A stretch of DNA of 64,000 nt from Castor canadensis (Eukaryota > Chordata > Mammalia > Rodentia > Castoridae), in assembly GCF_047511655.1 (NCBI RefSeq), contig NC_133400.1, positions 34,612,001 to 34,676,000 on the forward strand. The letters run 5' to 3'. Shown piece after piece: positions 10,701 to 22,700 of this stretch (the first letter of the stretch is position 1; every line of letters starts with the position of its first letter). The notes under the pieces were generated by a model that had not been told where the DNA came from, searched no databases, and worked only from the letters and a program-made list of their open reading frames with translations. Both the position numbers and the translations under genes were made by a program.

Positions 10701-13700
10701 TCAGACAAAGGACTGATAACCAGAATATATAGGGAACTTAAAAAACTAAATTCTCCCAAAACTAATGAACCAATAAAGAAATGGGCAAGTGAACTAAACA
10801 GAACTTTCTCAAAAGAAGAAATTCTAATGGCCAAAAAACACATGAAAAAATGCTCACCATCTCTAGCAATAAAGGAAATGCAAATTAAAACCACACTAAG
10901 ATTCCACCTCACCCCTGTTAGAATAGCCATCATCAGCAACACTACCAACAACAGGTGTTGGCGAGGATGCAGGGAAAAAGGAACCCTCTTACACTGTTGG
11001 TGGGAATGTAAACTAGTACAACCACTCTGGAAAAAAATTTGGAGGCTACTTAAAAAGCTAGACATCGATCTACCATTTGATCCAGCAATACCACTCTTGG
11101 GGATATACCCAAAAGACTGTGACACAGGTTACTCCAGAGGCACCTGCACACCCATGTTTATTGCGGCACTATTCACAATAGCCAAGTTATGGAAACAGCC
11201 AAGATGCCCCACCACCGACGAATGGATTAAGAAAATGTGGTATCTATACACAATGGAATTTTATGCAACCACGAAGAAGAACGAAATGTTATCATTCGCT
11301 GGTAAATGGATGGAATTGGAGAACATCATTCTGAGTGAGGTTAGCCTGGCCCAAAAGACCAAAAATCGTATGTTCTCCCTCATATGTGGACATTAGATCA
11401 AGGGCAAACACAACAATGGGATTGGACTTTGAGCACATGATAAAAGCGAGAGCACACAAGGGAGGGGTGAGGATAGGTAAGACACCTAAAAAATTAGCTA
11501 GCATTTGTTGCCCTTAACTCAGAGAAACTAAAGCAGATACCTTAAAAGCAACTGAGGTCAATAGGAAAAGGGGACCAGGAACTAGAGAAAAGGTTAGATC
11601 AAAAAGAATTAACCTAGAAGGTAACACCCACGCACAGGAAATCAATGTGAGTCAACTCCCTGTATAGCTATCCTTATCTCAACCAGCAAAAACCCTTGTT
11701 CCTTCCTATTATTGCTTATACTCTGTCTACAACAAAATTAGAAATAAGGGCAAAATAGTTTCTGCTGGGTATTGGGGGGGGAGAGGGAGGGGGCGGAATG
11801 GGTGGTAAGGGAGGGGGTGGGGGCAGGGGGGTGAAATGACCCAAGCCTTGTATGCACATATGAATAATAAAAGAAAAAAAAAAACTTTGTTATGCCATAT
11901 TTTCAGAGGGATAAAAAAATCAGTCTAATGACTCAGTTGATTAGAGCACTGATTCTTAAATACCATGCCAAATACTCAAATACCAATATCAGTATTCAAT
12001 CCTAGAAATGCCAGTGCCTATAGATGTTAGCCTTCTTTAAGAGATTCTGATTTAATGATCTATAGTGAGTCTTCTCTCTCAGAAATTTTTTTTTTTTTTT
12101 CATTTTACTTTTATTATTCATATGTGCATACAAGGCTTGGTTTATTTCTCCCCCCTGCCCCCACCCCCTCCCTTACCACCCACTCCACCCCCTCCCGCTC
12201 CCCCCTCTCTCAGAAATTTTTTGAAGTTCCTGATTCCAGTGTTCAGCCAGAGTTGAGAACCTGTGATAGAACGCACAGGGGGTCAATATTAAGAAGACCT
12301 TTTAACATCAGTTTTTTGAGTATCCCCATGTATGCACAGTAGAAATTGTATGCATTGATTGAGAAAATATGCATACATAGACCAGGAGTGCAAGCCTATT
12401 GGTTATAAAACCAATACAGAGAATTGCAGATGTACATTCTTAGTTATCATTTCTGCTTTTTTGCAATAGTGGGTAAAAGAGATATGCAGTACTAACCTCC
12501 AAAAGGCTAAGACATTGGTCGGTTAGTCTAGATTATTTACTTTGCTTTGTTTTCCCCCCTGTGGAGAGGTGCATATTTAAAAAAAAAGATTCTCTGTCTT
12601 AAGAGTACTAGTGTGCAAAACCTCTAACCTTGTTATTAAGTAGTCACTAGTCTTGAAAATCATTTCAATTTTTCAGTGAAAAAACATGTTAACATAATAG
12701 AAATGCTTTCCACATCTGAAAGTTTACTTCTGAGTTCTGCTTTTAGACTAGTAGATTAGTTAGTAGAAGAAATAAAATACAGCACTGCCTTTTGCATATC
12801 TTCACAGAAAGGACCCAAGTGCTTTCTTTTCATTTCCTGTGACTGATTTTATTGCTCCTGGCTACTCCATGATTATTAAACATCCAATGGATTTTAGTAC
12901 CATGAAAGAAAAGATCAAGAACAATGACTACCAGTCCATAGAGGAACTAAAGGTAATTATAATTATTTATGGATTTTTTTCCACTTATGTTTTGACTGGA
13001 GAAGTAGACTAAACTAAGTCTCATCGAAGAAACTTATGTCTTTATTAAACTGTGTCAAACTCGAGTCCTGTGTATACAAAATCTTAAAGCTGAATATCGT
13101 ATTCTGAATCTTTCTGATAAACCTTTTATTTGGCAAAGAATTAGGTTCACTCTAATGTCTAAATGATTGGTTTTTTTCTCCTTTAAAAGACTTTTATGAA
13201 TTCAATGAAAGGAAGTCAGCTCATCTTTTACTTATTAAAAAGTCTACCTTATCTTTTACTTATTATTACTTTTTAGTGAAAAATTGAATTTGATATGTAT
13301 AATACAATGTGTTTTCCCCAGCCTTTAAAATTAAAAGATGTTATATTTTTAACTTGAATTAAGTATAAGTAAAATTAACATCTTAATGAAAGTTAAATTT
13401 GTTTCATTTTCTATTTCTAGACATAGAAATAGTGTGCATAGCTTCTAAGATAGAGAATTGACTTGTCCAGAAATACCAAAGAAGAATTTAATTGCATTTT
13501 CTAGTTTGTTGAAAAACAGTTGTTCCTTGAGTTCACTTCAGCTATATTTGTTGAGTATATTTCTTCAACTTTAAGAAGAGAATAGGGAGGGATGGGGATG
13601 TAGCTCAGGGGTAGACTGTCTGCCTGGCATGTACAAGGTCCTGAGTTCAATCCCTAGTACTTTGGGGGGGCTGGAGGGGTGCGAGATAGAGAATAAATCC

Positions 13701-16700
13701 AGTCACTTAGTATGAATCTGCATAGTCATCTAGTGTCTTTCCTCACTTGCCTTCCTTCTCCCAAATATGTATTTAATAATTCATGATGGAATAGAAACTT
13801 TTCAGAATACTTAAAGCAAAAGTCCTTATCCTGGGTCCTCTGACTAGCTATGGATCAGCCATTGGGGGAACTAGGAACCTACTAAAATTATATGAAAATT
13901 TGTGTGTGTGTGTGTACATACATATACACATACATAGTTGAAGCATAATTCCATAGCTTTTAACAGATTACAAACCTAGAAAAACCTAGCAAAATCCTGA
14001 TTGATGAGTAACTTAGCCAGAATTAAAGATCCATATATACTTTATACATTTTAAATTTAATAACGCATTTATTGTGGCCCTTGGATCAGTATTCTTACAT
14101 AACTTACTATGCTATTTTGGTTCTATTTAAGTGTCCTAAGCTTGTCATCACTATTAAGTAGTGGAATTTGAATGTTTTTGTTTTGAATTTGGAGGAGTTT
14201 GTGGGGGCAGTTCTTCTTTTTTTGGATTTATTATTGTTTTAACCAAGTAAGGTTTTGGCACAATCACTTTATAGATGTAAACCTTTCTTTTCTTTTCTTT
14301 TCTTTCCTTTAGTGGTACCAGGGGGTTGAACTCAGGACTTCATGCTTACTAGGCAGGAACTCTACCACTTGAGACCTGCCTCCAGCCTATATCCATGAAA
14401 AAAATGCAGTGGGCTTCAGTGCTTCAGCACATATACATACTTTGAAATTTAAGCCAAAATTATAGTTCTGATAGTTTGGCCAATGACATGTTTTAAGTAC
14501 TTGAGGTTGCGTGGTCTGTTTCATGTTAGAATAATTTTGCAGTTTTCTGCAAATTATGTTTGATTTATGATAATGTCTAAACACTTTAAAAGATTGTAAA
14601 TGTTTTAACATTTTTTGCTCAGTTAATTTGAATTTGGCAGAAAATATTATGGTAATTTAACACTGTTCCAAATTTTCAGTCAAAATTTGAAATAAAATAT
14701 TTAATTCATAAATGGAAGCATAAAATATTTCTTTTAAAACTAAGAGTAATATTTGTAATTACATGAACTCAGATTGTTTTCTTCAAATTATTTTTGTGTG
14801 CAGTAAGATTATACTGAAGAAATCTGTTAAAACTTTCATTCTGGATTCAAAGTTTATATGCAGATACTATATAAAAATGCTTAAGAATTTAGGAACACAT
14901 AAGTATCTTGGTGAGTCTTGAAACTTAATAAATTACTATTAGTGTTGTTTAGTATACAGAGATTTTTTTGTTTTTTTTTTTAATTTTAGAGGGGCTATAT
15001 GGTTTCAAACTAGGTGTAACGAGGTTGTTTTGTTCTAATACGTTTTTCCCTCTTAATGTTCTTTCTGTAGGATAACTTCAAACTAATGTGTACTAATGCC
15101 ATGATTTATAACAAACCAGAGACCATTTATTATAAAGCTGCAAAGAAGCTGTTGCACTCAGGGATGAAAATTCTTAGCCAGGTAAAGGAAACTGTCTTTG
15201 TCACAAATAATAATTACCATAAAATCTGTATCCTTGTGTTTGTTATAGAGATGTAAATCCACTATAACGTTGATTCTGTCTTACTGACAGCTCATATTAA
15301 AGTAGTTAAAAAAAAAAAAAAGTTGGAAAAAATTCAGTCAAGAAAAGAAATTTAAGGCAGTAAGATTTTCATTTGGAATTGCCAATTCAATTGATAGTGA
15401 GCAGATAGACTTATTTTGCTGTAGAAAGCATAATCTTTCTATTTAAGAAACAATCTGAATTTAGGAGGAGTGTTCTCTGTTTCCCTTTGTAGTGATAGAA
15501 TTTGATGTTGTGGTCACTCTTGTACTTTCTGGTAAAGCACAGCTACTTATAGTAGAAAGAAACAAAAAATACAAGTGAGAAATAATTTGAAGCTGTCCCA
15601 AAGCCAAGGCTTCACAAGAGTAGGCTGTTCACTGAAAGACAAGAATTAGTACATAAAATAGGCATTTGAAGTGAGAGAAATGTGTGCAGAGGTACCAACA
15701 TTAAACAAGCTGCATGAGAGAGTTTAAACATTTAATACCATAGATAGTAGCAGAAAAATACATGCTGTTCACTGACAGTTGATAAAAGACTTGAAGGTAA
15801 ACCAAGGTCATCACTATACATCTGTTGGGAAAAATGAGAACTCACAAGTCACCTTTTGAGGTTTTTCTCACAGCTCTGAGGAAGATGAACCTACTAATTA
15901 GAGACTACTTTAGGGAAATTAATTGAGGGTGACACTGGCATCCCAAAGTCTGGGTTCTGGTGTGAGATGGCTCCCACTAACTTGTGGAACCTGGGAAAAT
16001 CAATAACCACACTGGGCTCCAGTTCTCACCCATAAAGAAGAAGGGCTTACTCTGTGATCTTCAAGGTGAGTTCTAGCATGAATGTTCTGATTCTAGGCAA
16101 AATCTGGAGTTATGAATAGAATAGCCGGATAGGAGAGAGACTTTACAAAGAAGAAATAAGTCAGTATGAGACAGGTAGAAGGAGAAGTAATCAGAACTAA
16201 GAGCTTGAGCACAGACTTGGGACAGCTAAAAGATGGTAAAAATGAGTCATGTACTTGACTTTGTTTTCCGATTTTTATGGTGATCATCTGTATCCCAATT
16301 CAGCATTTAAAGAAATGCCTTGGTGTGCAGATGTCTGAGTATCTGTGCTTGGCTTTGAGAAGTCCTTGGATCTACTTAACTAGGGAAAGAAATCTTTGGA
16401 TTGGTTATTCTTACACTTTTTATATTTAGACAAGATAGTTCCTATCCTTTCCTAAGGATTTGGGAAACTAATGTAAGCCAGTTACTTGTGTTTAGCAAAA
16501 TTTGCAAAGGAGATTATAAAATCTCATTTTTTGTAGGAAGACTCTCCAAATCTAGACCCAAGCCATATTCCAAGTTTAAAAACCCAGAACTGCTTGTTGT
16601 ATTTGAATTAAAAGTATATTCAGCAAATGTAGTCTTCATTCACTCCAAAATATGTATATTGAGTTGGGGGGGAGATGTCTAATACTTTTTATCAACTTTG

Positions 16701-19700
16701 ATTTACCACCATTTCTTTTCTTTAAGTAATGTAGCTAATATCACAAGAAAAAGATTCCAGTTTCTCCTGGATTTTACTTGGAGTAGGGAGGTTGGAAGCA
16801 CAGAAAGTAAATTTCTCCACTATCCCTCTCTTTCCTTCCCTGTTGTGTTCCTTATTTTCAGATCTCTTCCTGTTGAGCCCTACCCACCCTGTATTCTAGC
16901 TCTCTGTTGACTGTTCTCTCCACCCTGGATGGGAGGGATCCTTACAACAGTGAAGAATGAATTGATCTCCTAAATAAATACTTGGGTAGAATGCTGCATT
17001 GTAGTACAAATAGTAGTGTTTCTTGCACAGTGGCTTTGGAATCAGACCAATCAAGGTTCAAGTCTTAGCCCTGCCTTTTAGAAGCTGTGTCACCTTGTGC
17101 CAGTAACCTTTCTTAGCATTCTTCCTGTGGGATGGGGGTAATAATAGTACCTCATAAGGTTGTCTGGTGCATAGAGAAGGAAGCACTCAATGAAAGTTAA
17201 CTATATTGGAAGACTGAGGCAGGATGGCTTAAGCCTAGAATTTCAAGGCCAGCCTAGCCTAGTTAAGACCCTGTCTCAAAAAAACAAAAGTTAGCTCTTT
17301 TAATGTCAAAGAATCAGCATTTTTAGTCATGTAAGAATATAAAATTGAGGATGCTCTCCAAGTAAAGAGCATGCTTACTTGGAGACATTTTAACTACCAA
17401 AGAAGAACACATTGCTTTCAAAATAAAATTAAACTTTTTCTTGACTCACTTCTAAATTTAGAAAAATTTCTCTAATTGAATTGTTTTAACTATGTTTATG
17501 TTTTTTAAAAATCCCTAAATGTTCTTATTAGTTTCTGCTTTACAAAATTTATAGAGTAGAAATTAAAAAGTTACTGAGAACTTTGTAACCTAAGCCCATT
17601 TGTTAAGCCATTGAGTAGCTATGGAGTGGCCATATGGAGCACCCTTTGTCAGGTACTAGGGATATGGAGATAAATAAGACATGACCTAAGTGACTTACAA
17701 AGGGGAAATAAGTTACCAATGAAGTTATAGAGATAACCAAACTCACGAATATTTCAAAGTATGTAGTAAAATAAGACATGATTTTAAAATCATTCATTGG
17801 GTTTTTTTGTTTTGTTTTAATGATACCATTCAGTTTGTTAAGGATTCAGAGAAACTCTCAAACACTAATAAAAATTGATTTTAAAAAAAAAGCCCTTTCT
17901 AGAACTCAGTTTGGCAGTCATCAAAAGCCTTAAAAATACTTATTCCCTCCACTTCTAGGAACTTGTCCTAAAGATGTAAATTAGAGGTTCCTAAAGAGAT
18001 TTATTTAATGTTTCCAGGAAATTTGGAAATCGTAAGTGTCCAGTTGTAGGTTTTTAACTAAATCATTAAATTTGTTACACATTAGAATTATTAAAAACGA
18101 GGCATGATGGTATGTGCCTGTCATCCCCACTACAGTAGAAAGCCTAAAATAGAGTGATTGTGGTCTAGGCCAGCCTGAGCAGAAAGCGAGACCTGTCTGC
18201 AATATAACCAGAGCAAAAAGAGTTGGAAAGTGGCTTATGTGGTAGAGCGCCTGCCTAGCAAATGCAAGGCCCTAGGTTCAAAAAAAAAAAAAAAGAATTT
18301 TTTAATGATATGGAGAGCAAATGATTATTGGCCAAAAAAAAAACTTTTTACCAAATTATTTTTCAGTATAATTCCATTTTACTAAAATATATCATCCTCA
18401 AAAAAAAATGGAATGGTAAACCCCATTAACACTGTCCCTCTCTTGATGATAAATTTACACACTTTTATTTTTTCTCTCCTACCAGTGTCTTTATTCATAT
18501 AGAGTCAAATAGATCACTTTAGTAGCTTTATAGTTCCTTTAAAAATCCAGTAAGATTAGCAAGACCCATGTTCTTGGGAATCTCACCATCTGCACCACTA
18601 ATGGGAGCTTATTGTGATGAAGAAAGGTGAGTGACGAGAGGCGTAAGTTACTGTTTCTGTGCCGTTAGGTGAGTCATTTAGTGTTTCTGGGCTGAATGGC
18701 CTACAGACTTTCCAGTTTCTCTTATTCCACCCAAGTCTGTTCTGATGTCATAATGAAGCCTTAAAAAGGCTGCACTCATGTTTTATCCAGTGACAACTCA
18801 GGGTTGAAGGCCAAGTAGCCACTGAGCAAATTTGCTCAGAAATTTCAAGCCCTTGACCCTAATGAAAATTTCATAGCACATTATTCCAGTGGAAAATTAA
18901 GCATACGTTTCATGAAATACAAACAAGACTTCCCTGGTTAGTGAGAACATTATGCTTCTGAGAAAGGAGCTATACTAGCAGACATTTATTCTCCCCAAGG
19001 CGTGTTGTTTTCCCACACAACAAAAGACCAAAGTTATCAGTGGTCACCATAGGAGACCAGAGCATAAAGGTCTTCACATGCTCCAGGTTTTAAATTCTTT
19101 ATCATTCTTAAGTTTCAAAAGATAAGCCAGTCTAACACTTAGTCTCAATTCACACTTTCTCTTCTGTTAACTTTCTGGAGGTACAATAAAGCTGTAAAGC
19201 TTTTTCTTACATTGGAAATGATCTGTATTAAAGGAATAGACTTTATCCTGGTTCCTCAATATAACATTTCTCTGGTATAATTGTGTGTAATTGTTTTTCT
19301 TCCCCACTTAACAACAGGATAAGTGCAAAGTCCTATGGAGAAAACACATATTACCATAAAACTCAGTGACAACCATACAATAAGAATACTCTTGAACATT
19401 TTTAGGAAAGAATTCAGAGTCTAAAGCAAAGCATAGACTTCATGGCAGACTTGCAAAAAACTCGAAAACAGAAAGACAGAACCGATGCTTCACAAAGTGG
19501 GGAGGAAAGTGGCTGCTGGCCACGAGAGAGAGAAGACTCTGGAGATGTTGAAGCACCAGCCTTCAAAAGTCCCAACAAGGACAACAGAAAGTAAGGAATT
19601 TTGGAATATGAAAGTTAACTATATTTTTAGTAAGAGAGGGAAGGTATAGATTCAGAGCCTGGCATGGGAAGAATAAATTCACAGTATGTCAGTTTTAAAA

Positions 19701-22700
19701 CTAGTCAGTTATCTTTAAGGACTCTTGTTGTCAGGGAGTTTGTTTAAGTAGAACTGTTTTCTTAAGAAAAAAATGAGTATTTTGTCACCTCATTCCATGA
19801 AGAGAAAGGAATTGAGCACTTGAAGCTCTTCCTAAACATAAGGGCTGTCCCTAAAGAGTCTGCATGTTTCCCACCAGATGGCATCTGGTATGAGCAGTAA
19901 AGAACTACTGACTGGTCCTTCAGGAAGCCACCAGCATGACTGAACAGCAAATCAGTCCACATACCATGCTGCTGACCATATCTCTAATTGCCCACTACCA
20001 ACCTCACTGTTAACTGTGGGGAGGGTTTTGATTTGGGATTTCTACTGTCATATTGCAAAGGAAGTAACTTGTGACAAATTTCTTCGTTCTGGATCTAAGA
20101 TTTACATATTTTGAATGTGTTTTAGTGGGACTGGGGTTTGAACTGAAGGCTTCGAGCTCACAAAGCAGGCATTCTACTGCTTGAGCTATGACTCCAGTCC
20201 GTTCTGATCTGGTTATTTTGGAGATTGGAGTCTTATAAACCATTTGCCCAGACTGGCCTCAAATCATGAGCCTCCAAATCTCAGTCTCCCACGTAGCTAG
20301 GGTTACAGGCAGTGAGCCACTGGTGCCTGACTAGATTAAACATTTTTTAAATTGAAGTTCAATAAATTGTTTCCTCCTCCTCCTTCAAAGTTATGTCTAA
20401 AGTAGAATTCATCTTTGTGAATGTACCCAAAAAAACATTTAAAACAACTAACACTGTACCAAAAAATAAAAAGGAGGGAAGTAGCCATGAAAGTTTGCCT
20501 TTGTCTCTGCATGATTAGAGCTTTCCCTAGGTCATTACTGTAATTGATGACAGTAGTAGAGATGTTTCCAGTTGTATTTATAATTCATATTTGGAATTAA
20601 CTTTTAACGTTTTTGTCTTATTTGTATATAGTATATATTTTTTAACTGTGTACTACTGTGTGTTTCAGGAAAGACAGAGATGTACTTGAAGATAAGTGGA
20701 GAAGCAACAACTCAGAAAGGGAGCAGGAGCAGATTGACCGTGCTGTCCAGGAGTCTGGGGGGAAGCTGACCCGGCGGCTAGCAAACAGTCAGGTGAGGGA
20801 CTTCCTTGCCTCCTCACTGTCTTGGGGCCTCCAAACTCAGTAGTTTTTAAAGTTCCCGTGTACTTTAAAAACAGTATCTGCTGTAGAGGTCTTCATCACT
20901 GGAACACTCACAAAATAATTACATGTTTATAAAGTATGTATGATTGGAGTTGTTTTTCTTTCTAGTGAAATTAACATGCTCTAAAATTAGAAAGTGAGCA
21001 GCATGCTTTATTTTAAACTTATAAAGAAAACATTTATATTCTGGTCTTTTGAAATCATACTGTGGAGTACATTGGTTTTAAAACTAAGTGGATTTATCTG
21101 TGACTTTGGGCAAGTCACTCACTTCCCCATCCTAAGTCTCCTCCTTTTTTGATAATTAGGCAGACCCAGATGACCTATACAGCTTTTTAAAATTCTGACA
21201 CTCCCTTACCCTCCGCGTCTGTAGTCCATCAGGACCTGTATAAACATAGAAGACAGGTGTGAAAGTCATTGAGTTTAATGGTGATAGGTACCTATGAAGT
21301 TAGTTAGATTAAAATAAGGCTTTGTATATATTTGTGGAATATATAAAACTTTATTCCATGTGACTACTTTGGGTCATTGCAGTGTGAATTTGAAAGAAGA
21401 AAACCAGATGGAACAACAACATTGGGACTTCTTCATCCTGTGGATCCCATTGTAGGAGGTAGGATCAGAGTGAGACTGCTTGAATTTGATGATGTGTGGT
21501 GGTAAACGTTAACCTGGTGTGTCAGTCAGTCAGTGTCACCGTTACAAGATACCTAACAAACAACTTAAGCAGAGAAAGGGATTATCTGGTCTCACAGTTT
21601 CAAAGGATTCCGTCCCTGGTCTTTGGCTCCTTTGATTCTGAGCCCATGGTGAGGCAGAACATCATGGCAGTGGGCATGTGTTAGAGACTGCTCACCTCAT
21701 GACAGACAGGAAGCAAATAGAGAGAGGGGAGCCAGAGACAAGATATACCCCTGTGATTACAAACACCCAACCCCCATGACCTACTTCTTAAGAGTTAGGC
21801 CTTACTTCCCAAAATAGCACCACCAGTTAGAGACCAAACTTTCAATATATGAACCTTTTGGGGGACACTTCATATCCAAACCATAATACCTGGGTTGACA
21901 TTTTAAAGCAGCAAACCTGAATAATGACAACTTTCCTCTCCTTTTTTTGGTAGTGTTACTTGTCTTAATACTGCATCATCCACAGAGAACTTGGCTAGAT
22001 ACCAATTATTTCATTATGACAGGTAGCCTAACTTCCCCTTAATGTTAATTTACCCAGTTTCATATTGTCATGAGAGAGATTATTGGGGATACAGGAATGT
22101 AAAACAGGATTCTTCCAATTCAGGAAATAGTCTCCAATATGCATTGTTCCCTGTGGGCAAGTCACTTTCTGGAGCCATACGTGAAGCTAACTGTGTATAA
22201 TGAGCAAAACAAGACACAGGTCCCTTTCCCTGAAACTCTAGGGTGCAAGAAGGAGGGCACACACACCAAAAAAAGAAAATCACAGAAGGTGCCTCATGAG
22301 TAAATACTATATGAGCAGGCATGATTTTATATAAGAAGGTGCCTACCTACTGCTTAAGAATCAGGAAGGGTTTCCTTAAGGAGATTTTGTTTAGGTTGAT
22401 CCCACAAGTAGGGGACGGCGAATAGCAGTGAGACCCACAGTTGAAAAAACTTTGAAGTAGAAGGGGAAGAGCTTGATGCATGTAAAGCCTGAAAGGGCAA
22501 GCCTATTAGTGTTCAATAAACATTATTAAAAGAAAAGGAGCTAGTGCTGTTTTCAAAGCATACTCATTTATTAACTTCATGTGTACTTTTCATAGTAAAA
22601 TTTTGTATGGCTCTTAGTCACAGAAAATGCTACAGAACTGAAAATACTGCTTTTTCTAGTGTAGAGAATCTGGTGATGAAATGCAACTAACTTATTTAGA

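Larger units (their letters stand above)
8164..12807 (+). other. BRD7: BRD7 intron rich in retroelements
   Basis: A 4.6-kb intron with a B1, three composite SINEs, an old MIR, a 1.25-kb L1 3' part in sense orientation and a 113-bp L1 3' end in antisense, all listed separately. Stretches 9138-9590, 9816-10110 and 12223-12807 show nothing recognisable. Confidence 0.8.
12953..15070 (+). other. BRD7: BRD7 intron
   Basis: Contains an ID-like element (13589-13667), a TG/CATA microsatellite (13901-13937) and a dID with a TTTTC tract (14281-14388). The remaining AT-rich sequence shows nothing recognisable. Confidence 0.75.
15182..19405 (+). other. BRD7: BRD7 intron
   Basis: A 4.2-kb intron with two MIR elements (15940-16090 and 17015-17200), a truncated B1 (17208-17290) and a composite SINE (18096-18297). 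I recognise nothing in 15182-15940, 16100-17010, 17300-18090 or 18300-19405. Confidence 0.75.

Noticed and set aside
10503..11396. 297-codon open frame on +, longest in the window
   Set aside because: It starts in a SINE and continues into L1 ORF2 C-terminal sequence with a target duplication; a truncated retroelement, not a host gene.
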